Below, piece after piece: positions 1 through 6,563 of a stretch of DNA of 15,473 nucleotides. The translations under genes and the position numbers were made by a program. The notes beneath the pieces were generated by a model that saw only the letters and a program-made list of their open reading frames with translations, did not search any database and had not been told where the DNA came from. Source of the DNA: Chitinophagaceae bacterium (GTDB lineage: Bacteria > Bacteroidota > Bacteroidia > Chitinophagales > Chitinophagaceae); the NCBI GenBank assembly GCA_947463105.1, contig CANHSD010000044.1, positions 1 to 15,473 of the forward strand, written 5' to 3'. Each line of letters starts with the position of its first letter. Position 1 is the first letter of the stretch.

Positions 1-23
1 AACTTCTTCAGAGCCTTTTTCAT
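1..23 (-). CDS. possible start of a gene leaving the left edge (partial)
   Basis: Read on the minus strand from 23, an ATG is followed by codons for MKKALKK before the window ends. A basic Lys-rich start like this is typical of a signal peptide, and a gene diverging from the large regulator would be an obvious target for it. Only seven codons are visible, so this is a suggestion from one start codon and context. It could be chance. Confidence 0.25.
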
Positions 24-105
24 ACGCAAGTTTTATTTAATTTAGTGATGAACCCTTCGTTAAAGGGAGGATAAAGTTATAATTAGTTGAAGCATCAAGT
101 AATTT

Positions 106-117
106 TGTAGTACTACA
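106..117. promoter_or_regulatory. perfect 12-bp palindrome, candidate operator
   Basis: TGTAGTACTACA is identical to its reverse complement. It overlaps the last two bases of the possible -7 box TAATTTTG (100-107), so a protein bound here would cover the expected transcription start. LuxR-type HTH proteins commonly bind inverted repeats, so autoregulation by the downstream gene is possible. That role is inference. Confidence 0.35.
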
Positions 118-121
118 CGAC

Positions 122-184
122 TACATCAACTATTTATATACCCTTGATTTTCAATAAATAAAAAATACATCAACGATACATCAA
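122..184 (+). repeat. three direct TACATCAA repeats, candidate regulator sites
   Basis: TACATCAA occurs at 122-129, 166-173 and 177-184. The start-to-start distances are 44 and 11 bases, multiples of about one helical turn, so all three face the same side of the helix. A related GCATCAA lies at 92-98. Phased direct repeats like these often bind oligomeric regulators. The binding role is inferred. Confidence 0.4.
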
Positions 185-269
185 AACAATTTAGCCAAAT
201 GGTTTGTTTAATATACCTGTTTAAACTGAGGATAAAAGAGTTAAACAAAACCACAACTGAACGCTTTCA

Positions 270-3182
270 ATGAATAAAATGAGAATTCTACCGATTGTAT
301 TACTTCTTTTGCTAGATACAGTTTCTACAAACGGGCAAAACACCATTGGAGTTCCTCAAATCATCAATTTCAACAAGAACGATTTCAAGGCAGGCACCCA
401 AACCTGGGATATTGATCAGGACAGCAAAGGAAGGATGTATTTTGCCAACAATGAAGGGCTGCTCACCTATGACGGAACTTTTTGGGAACTTCACCCACTG
501 CCGAACAAGACCATCATGCGCTCCATTGCCATTGATGAAAAAGGAATCATCTATGCCGGAGGGCAGGGGGAAATGGGCTATTTCGACCCCAACGAGCGCG
601 GCTTCCTGAAATACAACTCACTCACCCCTTTAATTCCAACCAAAGAAAGATCATTTGCTGATATCTGGGACATAGAAATCATTGGCGAGTCAGTCTTTTT
701 TAGGGCATCTGACAGAATGATCATGGAACTGAGAAACAAGACCATATCGCTTCACCCACCTATCAGTGGATGGCAGTTCATGAAAAAAGTGGGGAACATT
801 CTGTATGCCCAGGACCAAAAGAACGGGCTATATGCATACAAGAACAATACCTGGCGACCAGCCATCAACAATCAACTGCTCTCCGGCTCCATAATCTCAG
901 GGATGATTCAAACCGGTAAAGAAAGCAGCCTGATCCTGACCTATGACAGAAAATCCCTGATACTCAGGAGGGATTCCCTTTTCAACAACAATGGTTTTAA
1001 ACTGCCCTCTTCAGACATCAATTTGTTTAAAGTTACCGAGATGAACAAGGGCGAGTTTGTTGCTGCAACTACTGCAGAGGGTTGTCTTGTCTTGAAAAAT
1101 GACGGGGAATTCGTGCAAAAAATATCAAGAAAAGAAGGCCTTCAGAACAACAATGTCATCAGTGTATTCCTTGATAAAGACAAAAACCTCTGGGCGGGGC
1201 TGAACAATGGGATCAGCTTCATTGCATACAACTCAGCCATAAAATACATCACGCCCAACAAAGAAAATGAAGCCGCTGGCTTCTCCACCAAAATTTTCAA
1301 CAACAAGCTTTTTATTGGCTCTTCAGATGGATGTTACGCAGCCGAGCTTTCACCCCAGAACAAGGACCTGAGCTTTCTCAGGTCAAACTTTAGCCTGGTG
1401 GGCAACAGTTCCGGACAGGTATGGCACCTAGAAGAGGTGAACCAACACCTGCTGATGGGACACAACAATGGCTGCTTTGATATTATAGGCAACAAGGCAA
1501 GATTGATCAGCAGGGATGCAGGATGGACCTTTCTCCCCACAAGTCCTGTGCCTCCGGCGCAAAACATCCTGACAGGTACCTATTCTGGATTGAAAATGTT
1601 GTTATTCAGCAGTGGTCAGTTCAGTGATAAGGGCAATTTAGAGGGTTTGTATGAATCCTTGCGATTCCTCACAGCAGACAGTGAGGGAAATATCTGGGCC
1701 TCACATCCCTACAGGGGAATTTATAAGATCAACATCAGCAGTAATGGTAAAAAATACAGCACCAGGCTTTATACAGAAAAAGATGGATTGCCCTCTAAAC
1801 TGGACAATCATGTGTTCAAAATAAAGAACAGGGTGATTTTCGGAACCAATGCAGGCGCCTATGAATTTGATGCACCCAATGACCGCTTCATACCCTCAAA
1901 TTTTCTGCAACCCATCATAGGAAACACGGAAATCCGCTACATGTACGAAGACGGACAAGGCAATATATGGTTCTGCAGCGGTAAAAAAATTGGGATGATT
2001 GATTTTACAGCGGGCAACACAAACCCAAGGCCCATCTACTTTTCTGAAATTACAGGCCAAATTCTTTCCGGATTCGAGAACATCTATGCTTTCGACAAGT
2101 CCAATATTTTCATTGGATCTGAAAAAGGAGTGATCCACCTCAATTACGAAAAATACAAAGCCAACAAAATTAATATGAATATAATGCTGGGCAACGTAAG
2201 GGCCATTGGAAAAACTGACAGCACTATTTTTGGCGGATATTTCAACAATGGTGCAACTGCTGAAGGCAATAGCAATACCGCCATCAGTTTGACCAGCAAT
2301 TTCAATGCCTTCCATTTTGAATACAGCTCTCCGGGCTTTGGCATCCAAAAAAATATCGAATACAGCTACAGGCTTGAGGGGTATGAAAAGAATTGGAGCA
2401 ACTGGAGCAACAAAACTGAAAAAGACTATACCAATCTTCCCGCAGGCAACTATGTCTTTCACGTAAAAGCGCATGACAACCTGGGCAATGAATCTGATGA
2501 AATCAATTACCGATTCAGCATTCAAGCACCCTGGTACAAAAGTATTTGGGCCTACCTCTTTTATCTCATCATCATTGGCCTGGGAATACGAAAATACAGT
2601 ACCTGGCAAAAGAAGAAACTACAGAGACAGAAGTCCATCTATGAAAAGAAACAACGCCAGATGAGTATTGAACACCAGCTGGCAATTGAACAAAATGAAA
2701 AGGAAATCATTCGCCTGAAAAATGAAAAACTGGAGGCTGAAATCATGTTGAAAACCAAAGAGCTCGTGGACACTTCCATGCAGCTGGTTGAAAGAAGTGA
2801 TGCACTATCCAAAGTAAAAGAAGAGTTACAGAAACTATACAAAAACACCAACGAAAACCACGACATCAAAAAAACAATTCACCTGCTGAATGACATAGAA
2901 AAGAACAATGCGAGTTGGGAAAAATTTGCTGTTCACTTTGATGAAATCAACAATAATTTCCTTAAAAACCTTAAGTCTCATTTTCCTAAACTGACCAATA
3001 CAGACCTTAAGGTTTGTGCTTATTTACAACTCAATCTGGCATCAAAAGAAATTGCACAGTTGATGAACATCACTGTGAGAGGAGTTGAGATCAGCAGGTA
3101 TCGGCTCAGAAAAAAGTTAGGACTGAATACAGAGCAGTCCATTTCAGCGTTTCTTGATCAATACAAGGAGGAAAGGAGCTGA
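270..3182 (+). CDS. membrane-spanning beta-propeller / Y_Y_Y / LuxR-type HTH transcriptional regulator
   Basis: A 970-residue one-component regulator. Residues 1-23 form a signal peptide. Residues of about 25-680 form repeats of the two-component-regulator propeller type (for example WDIDQDSKGRMYFANNEGLL and NLWAGLNNGISF). A Y_Y_Y domain follows at about 697-750 (YRLEGYEKNWSNWS, then LPAGNYVFHVKAHDNLGN). One membrane helix lies at about 757-775, then a Lys/Glu-rich coiled coil to about 880, then a LuxR/GerE-like HTH at about 907-960 (TDLKVCAYLQLNLASKEIAQ). I see no histidine kinase, receiver or phosphoacceptor domain. The periplasmic propeller presumably senses a ligand, by analogy with SusR/hybrid sensors of polysaccharide loci, and passes the signal through the coiled coil to a membrane-tethered DNA-binding domain. 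Its target genes are not in view. The second Met (residue 4) is an alternative start. Confidence 0.88.
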   Translation: MNKMRILPIVLLLLLDTVSTNGQNTIGVPQIINFNKNDFKAGTQTWDIDQDSKGRMYFANNEGLLTYDGTFWELHPLPNKTIMRSIAIDEKGIIYAGGQGEMGYFDPNERGFLKYNSLTPLIPTKERSFADIWDIEIIGESVFFRASDRMIMELRNKTISLHPPISGWQFMKKVGNILYAQDQKNGLYAYKNNTWRPAINNQLLSGSIISGMIQTGKESSLILTYDRKSLILRRDSLFNNNGFKLPSSDINLFKVTEMNKGEFVAATTAEGCLVLKNDGEFVQKISRKEGLQNNNVISVFLDKDKNLWAGLNNGISFIAYNSAIKYITPNKENEAAGFSTKIFNNKLFIGSSDGCYAAELSPQNKDLSFLRSNFSLVGNSSGQVWHLEEVNQHLLMGHNNGCFDIIGNKARLISRDAGWTFLPTSPVPPAQNILTGTYSGLKMLLFSSGQFSDKGNLEGLYESLRFLTADSEGNIWASHPYRGIYKINISSNGKKYSTRLYTEKDGLPSKLDNHVFKIKNRVIFGTNAGAYEFDAPNDRFIPSNFLQPIIGNTEIRYMYEDGQGNIWFCSGKKIGMIDFTAGNTNPRPIYFSEITGQILSGFENIYAFDKSNIFIGSEKGVIHLNYEKYKANKINMNIMLGNVRAIGKTDSTIFGGYFNNGATAEGNSNTAISLTSNFNAFHFEYSSPGFGIQKNIEYSYRLEGYEKNWSNWSNKTEKDYTNLPAGNYVFHVKAHDNLGNESDEINYRFSIQAPWYKSIWAYLFYLIIIGLGIRKYSTWQKKKLQRQKSIYEKKQRQMSIEHQLAIEQNEKEIIRLKNEKLEAEIMLKTKELVDTSMQLVERSDALSKVKEELQKLYKNTNENHDIKKTIHLLNDIEKNNASWEKFAVHFDEINNNFLKNLKSHFPKLTNTDLKVCAYLQLNLASKEIAQLMNITVRGVEISRYRLRKKLGLNTEQSISAFLDQYKEERS

Positions 3183-3205
3183 CCTTCAAGATGCAAAGGC
3201 CAAAA

Positions 3206-3691
3206 TCATTTTTTTTCCTCTTCTGGCTCCAGCTTGTGCTCTACCTCAATGGCCTTCATGGTAGCCACGGCCCAATCAGCCAGGATCAGTTTTTCTTCCT
3301 CTGAAAGTTTGGCATCACGGTGAACAATGGTATAGCTGGATAAAGGCATTTCACCTTCTTTCACCATTTCATTCACCTCTTCCATTTTGTGGCGGGCCTT
3401 CTTGGGCTTGTAGGTCATAAAAGCATCGAAATTTATTTCAGCCTTGCCCTCTTTGACATGATCAGCCAACCACCAACCAACTGGCTGAATAGAAGCATAC
3501 CAAGGGTATTTTGTGGTATTGGAATGACAATCATAGCAAGAGCGCTCAAGGATCTTTTTTACATTGTCTGGAGTGGCATAATGGGTTGCGATATTGGCCT
3601 CAGATGGAGCAGCAGCAATATTCTTTTCAGGACGAATGAACTGAATGATCAAGAGAATTAGGGCAAAGGCAATCAGTATTTTTTTTATCAT
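3206..3691 (-). CDS. haem-binding domain protein, membrane anchored, single CxxCH
   Basis: A 161-residue protein with an N-terminal hydrophobic segment at residues 4-19 (signal anchor or signal peptide) and one c-type haem motif, C52-Y-D-C55-H56, followed by SNTTKYPWYASIQPVGWW. This matches the Bacteroidota Haem_bd family, which is placed in the periplasm. The C-terminus is highly charged (HKLEPEEEKK). The usual members are about 150 residues, so the gene looks complete. It starts 27 bases after the nucleotidyltransferase stop and may be the last gene of that transcript. Its electron partner is unknown. The stop lies 23 bases from that of the convergent regulator gene. Confidence 0.85.
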   Translation of the reverse strand: MIKKILIAFALILLIIQFIRPEKNIAAAPSEANIATHYATPDNVKKILERSCYDCHSNTTKYPWYASIQPVGWWLADHVKEGKAEINFDAFMTYKPKKARHKMEEVNEMVKEGEMPLSSYTIVHRDAKLSEEEKLILADWAVATMKAIEVEHKLEPEEEKK

Positions 3692-3718
3692 GGCATTTAA
3701 ATTAATCTAATATACATT

Positions 3719-4456
3719 TTATTGAAACAAAACTGCTGCCTTAACCAATGATGCTGGTTTGCCCACATCAAGGATGATATCACCACTGTGGTCATACCCA
3801 ACAACCAGTGAATTGGCCGCCAGCTGCAAATAAACATCTGTAATGGAAAAGGTTCCAAAAGAGGGCATGAGGGCAAAGATGGCAGGATCAATCACATGGA
3901 TCCCGGAAAAAGAACGGAGCTGAACATCTTCCACAACTCCAGCAGACCACTTGGTCTCTCCGGTAAGGTTGTTTCTCCATCCCACCAATCGCATCTCATC
4001 ATCAAAAAGAAACTGCCTGGAACTTTCCCGTTTGGTTACGGCAAGCGTTGCCAATGGATTGATCTTAAGGTGAAAATCAATCATCCCCCTCAGATCAAGG
4101 TTGGTCAACATGTCTACATTCATGACCACAAATGGCGTTGTAGCATCGCTGAAATGGGAAGCAGCAAATACAAGCCCACCGCCAGTTTCATAAGGACCCT
4201 CCACCTCATGAGAAACTGCGATATGGGTATCTGTATGCTCGTATCGTTTTAAAAAATCAATGACCTGATCAGCAAAATGGTGGACATTGATAACAATGTC
4301 ATTGATGCCAAAGCTGTTGAGATAGGCAATGTTTCGCTCAAGCAAGGTTTTGCCATTGACAACAGCCAATGCCTTGGGATGGTGTTCTGTAAAAGGTTTC
4401 AACCTTGTTCCAAGACCTGCTGCAAAGAGCATCGCTTTAATGGGCTGCATATTCAT
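3719..4456 (-). CDS. murU: MurU-like sugar-1-phosphate nucleotidyltransferase
   Basis: A 245-residue NTP-transferase of the Rossmann-like nucleotidyltransferase family. Visible motifs are the nucleotide-binding loop AAGLGTRLKPFTEHHPKAL (residues 12-30), ETGGGL (90-95), the metal-binding Asp in MNVD (D115) and a late D-V-G-K-P near residue 230. The size and lack of a C-terminal hexapeptide acyltransferase domain fit MurU/mannose-1-phosphate guanylyltransferase-like enzymes. MurU makes UDP-MurNAc from MurNAc-1-phosphate and UTP. The assignment rests on the upstream kinase, 25 bases away, which resembles AmgK, the MurNAc/GlcNAc anomeric kinase that works with MurU. Substrate specificity cannot be read from the sequence, and a GDP-sugar product is the main alternative. 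A second in-frame ATG lies at 4450. Confidence 0.75.
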   Translation of the reverse strand: MNMQPIKAMLFAAGLGTRLKPFTEHHPKALAVVNGKTLLERNIAYLNSFGINDIVINVHHFADQVIDFLKRYEHTDTHIAVSHEVEGPYETGGGLVFAASHFSDATTPFVVMNVDMLTNLDLRGMIDFHLKINPLATLAVTKRESSRQFLFDDEMRLVGWRNNLTGETKWSAGVVEDVQLRSFSGIHVIDPAIFALMPSFGTFSITDVYLQLAANSLVVGYDHSGDIILDVGKPASLVKAAVLFQ

Positions 4457-4481
4457 TCAGTTGATGGTGGATGTGTTGGCA

Positions 4482-5939
4482 CTAATACGGCTCATTCTTC
4501 CACTGTTTGGCCTCTTGCTCAACATGACTGACAACAGTCCTTACCTTGTATTTTTCATAGAGGTGGGTAGCAAGGCGGTCTGCAGCAAACACGCTTCTGT
4601 GCTGTCCGCCAGTGCAACCGAAACTGATGGTCAATCCCTCAAAATCCCGTTTCAAGTAGTCCTCTACTGATATGTCCACCATCCCGAAAACATGTTGCAG
4701 GAAAGTAGGCATATTGGTTTTGTGCAACAGGAATTCCTGCACGGGCTTGTCTCTTCCCGTCTGGGTTTTGTACTCATCAATTCTTCCAGGATTGAGGATG
4801 CCCCTGCAATCAAACACGTATCCGCCACCATTGCCAAATTGATCAGCAGGAATGCCTTTTTTATAGGAGAAACTGTTGATGTGCACGGTCAACTTGGAAG
4901 TTTCGCTGGCTACAACCGGCTCAAACCTGGCCATGATATCATCTGCAACAATGGCCTCTAACACTTTCTGCAAGGCTGGAAGCCTGATGGGAATGTTTTT
5001 ATTTTCAAGAAACCATTTCAGGTTCTTCAATGCAAAAGGAATGCTGGCAATGAAATGAGGCTTTCGCTCAAACAATCCACGAAAACCATACGCACCAAGG
5101 GTTTGGAGCATCCTTATCAAAACGAATCCTTCGTAATTGTTGAGGAATTCCTTCTTGTTCAATTTACCGTTGAGGCAGGTATTGGCCTGCTCGAAATAAT
5201 ACTCCACCAATTCATCTCGCCAATCATATGGCATCTGCGCCCTCGCCTGCCAAAGCAATGAAGCGATGTCATATTGCAGGGCTCCCTGCATTCCACCCTG
5301 GTAGTCAATGAAATAAGCCTCGCCATCACGCACCATCACATTGCGGCTCTGGCAATCCCTGTGCATGAAGTACTGGTTTTCTTCCTGCATGAGGTAACTG
5401 CTCAGCATGTCAAAATCATTCAGCAACAAGTTTTTGTCGTAGGGAAGATCCAATGCCCGAACAAAATAATAGAGGAAGTAAAGCAGGTCAGAATAGATGG
5501 CTTGCTTGTCAAAAGACCTTGTTGCAATGCAATTGCTGTAATCAAGATCGTCTCCCCCTTCAATCTGAAGTTTGGCGAGTGAAGAACAGGTTTTTTTGAA
5601 AAGATTCAGCACGTTTTCAGAAAATCCTTCTTTGGTGATGTGGTCAAAAAGGGAAACATTCCCCAGGTCGGACTGCACATAAAACTGCATGGCATCATCT
5701 GTGTAGATGATGGAAGGCACATTTACTCCTTTGCCAGCAAAGTGCTGTGTGAACTCCACAAAGGCATTGTTCTCAGGAGCATTGGCGGGATTATACGTCA
5801 GAATATAGCTTTCGCCATCGTGTTTGAAACGAAAGTATTGCCTGTTGCTGCCGGCCTGCCGGAGTGACTCCAAGACAATGTCATGGTTGGGCTGCCATTT
5901 TCTGAGTGAATCCAATATGTGCTGAAACGCTTCCTGCAT
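4482..5939 (-). CDS. AmgK-like APH-fold kinase fused to a RapZ C-terminal domain
   Basis: A 485-residue two-domain protein. Residues of about 1-330 are an aminoglycoside-phosphotransferase/choline-kinase fold with the catalytic loop H193-R-D195 ending at N200 (HRDCQSRNVMV) and the metal-binding Asp D212 (FIDYQGG). Residues of about 350-480 match the C-terminal domain of RapZ: FSYKKGIP, then VFDCRGILNPGR, TGRDKPV and the signature GCTGGQHRSVFAADRL (441-456). The RapZ N-terminal P-loop ATPase is absent; the kinase takes its place. In E. coli the RapZ C-domain binds glucosamine-6-phosphate and partner proteins. AmgK-type kinases phosphorylate MurNAc/GlcNAc at the anomeric carbon. With a MurU-like gene 25 bases downstream, amino-sugar salvage into UDP-MurNAc is the likely role. 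An amino-sugar-sensing function for the RapZ part is inference. Start: the first ATG, 7 bases after a TACCTTTG box. Confidence 0.85.
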   Translation of the reverse strand: MQEAFQHILDSLRKWQPNHDIVLESLRQAGSNRQYFRFKHDGESYILTYNPANAPENNAFVEFTQHFAGKGVNVPSIIYTDDAMQFYVQSDLGNVSLFDHITKEGFSENVLNLFKKTCSSLAKLQIEGGDDLDYSNCIATRSFDKQAIYSDLLYFLYYFVRALDLPYDKNLLLNDFDMLSSYLMQEENQYFMHRDCQSRNVMVRDGEAYFIDYQGGMQGALQYDIASLLWQARAQMPYDWRDELVEYYFEQANTCLNGKLNKKEFLNNYEGFVLIRMLQTLGAYGFRGLFERKPHFIASIPFALKNLKWFLENKNIPIRLPALQKVLEAIVADDIMARFEPVVASETSKLTVHINSFSYKKGIPADQFGNGGGYVFDCRGILNPGRIDEYKTQTGRDKPVQEFLLHKTNMPTFLQHVFGMVDISVEDYLKRDFEGLTISFGCTGGQHRSVFAADRLATHLYEKYKVRTVVSHVEQEAKQWKNEPY

Positions 5940-5946
5940 AAGGCAA

Positions 5947-5954
5947 CAAAGGTA
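5947..5954 (-). promoter_or_regulatory. Bacteroidota -7 box (TACCTTTG) for the kinase-RapZ gene
   Basis: On the minus strand TACCTTTG matches the TAnnTTTG consensus of the Bacteroidota primary sigma factor. Only 7 bases separate it from the ATG at 5939, so transcription would begin at or next to the start codon. No TTG box is seen at the usual 19-base spacing. It faces away from the trmH-side box at 5988-5995. Confidence 0.5.
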
Positions 5955-5987
5955 TCTTTTATTCTGAAATGAAAAAAAGGAGAGCCT

Positions 5988-5995
5988 TATCTTTG
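5988..5995 (+). promoter_or_regulatory. Bacteroidota -7 box (TATCTTTG) for the trmH-ubiA-ruvX operon
   Basis: TATCTTTG fits TAnnTTTG and stands 4 bases before the ATG at 6000. If it is the promoter, the transcript has essentially no leader, or translation begins at the in-frame ATG at 6015. The -33 region is poor. With 5947-5954 it forms a back-to-back divergent promoter pair in a 60-base gap. Confidence 0.5.
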
Positions 5996-5999
5996 TCTC

Positions 6000-6536
6000 A
6001 TGCTAAAAAAGGGGATGGATGAATTGCAACGCTTGAGCACGGAGGAGTTTCATGCTTCCCAGAAATCACCCATCGTCGTGGTCCTTGAGAACGTAAGGAG
6101 CATGCACAATGTGGGCAGCGTTTTCAGAACGGCAGATGCCTTCAGGGTGGAAAAAATACACCTCTGCGGTTATACCCCAAGGCCCCCACACCGCGACATC
6201 AACAAGACCGCACTAGGGGCAACAGAAAGCGTAGCATGGACAGGCCATGAAGATGGATTGTCTGCCATAGCCCATTTGAAGGAACAGGGTTACGCTGTTT
6301 ATGCAGTGGAACAAGCACACAACAGCATCTCATTAGAAACCTTCGGGTACCGATCAGGAGAAAAAATAGCCGTTGTATTTGGGAACGAGGCAGAAGGTGT
6401 CAGTGAAGAACTGATTGCGGCAGCTGATGGATGCATAGAGATTCCACAATTTGGCAGCAAGCATTCGTTCAACATCAGTGTGGCAGCGGGCATTGTTTTG
6501 TGGGAGCTGTTCAAAGCAACAGAAAAAATAAATTGA
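6000..6536 (+). CDS. SpoU/TrmH-family RNA 2'-O-methyltransferase
   Basis: A 178-residue SPOUT enzyme that would transfer a methyl group from SAM to a ribose 2'-OH in tRNA or rRNA. The three SpoU motifs are present: motif 1 ENVRSMHNVGSVFRTADAF (N37 and R43 are the conserved pair), motif 2 VFGNEAEGVSEEL (127-138) and motif 3 IPQFGSKHSFNISVAAGIVL (148-167), which form the trefoil knot. Short members with no extra N-terminal RNA-binding domain are common in Bacteroidota. The target nucleotide cannot be told. It is the first gene of a three-gene plus-strand operon. The start may be 6000 or the in-frame ATG at 6015 (MDELQRLS); the promoter box just upstream leaves this open. Confidence 0.88.
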   Translation: MLKKGMDELQRLSTEEFHASQKSPIVVVLENVRSMHNVGSVFRTADAFRVEKIHLCGYTPRPPHRDINKTALGATESVAWTGHEDGLSAIAHLKEQGYAVYAVEQAHNSISLETFGYRSGEKIAVVFGNEAEGVSEELIAAADGCIEIPQFGSKHSFNISVAAGIVLWELFKATEKIN

Positions 6537-6563
6537 AGTAACAATTCGAGGGAAGTGTAAACA

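Larger units (their letters stand above)
24..269. promoter_or_regulatory. AT-rich regulatory intergenic region upstream of the membrane regulator
   Basis: No convincing gene lies here. The region is strongly AT-rich. It holds a TAnnTTTG-type -7 box (TAATTTTG, 100-107, plus strand), a perfect 12-bp palindrome at 106-117 and three direct copies of TACATCAA at 122-184. The -7 box has no good TTG partner 19 bases upstream, so the promoter call is weak. The motifs suggest a control region for the regulator at 270 and perhaps for a divergent gene. Confidence 0.4.

Noticed and set aside
53..67. CCCTT/AAGGG hairpin as a terminator or attenuator
   Set aside because: Only five pairs, no T-run after it, and easily expected by chance.
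1896..2609. 237-codon open frame on the minus strand inside the regulator gene
   Set aside because: It is wholly antisense to a well-supported gene; its translation has no recognisable domain and reads as the shadow of the propeller/Y_Y_Y coding sequence.
3183..3225. Intrinsic terminator between the convergent regulator and haem genes
   Set aside because: There is a run of eight T (about 3210-3217), but no stem precedes it and it lies inside the haem gene's 3' coding end.
4482..5939. Aminoglycoside-resistance kinase
   Set aside because: The APH fold is shared, but the RapZ-type C-domain and the MurU-like neighbour point to sugar metabolism rather than resistance.
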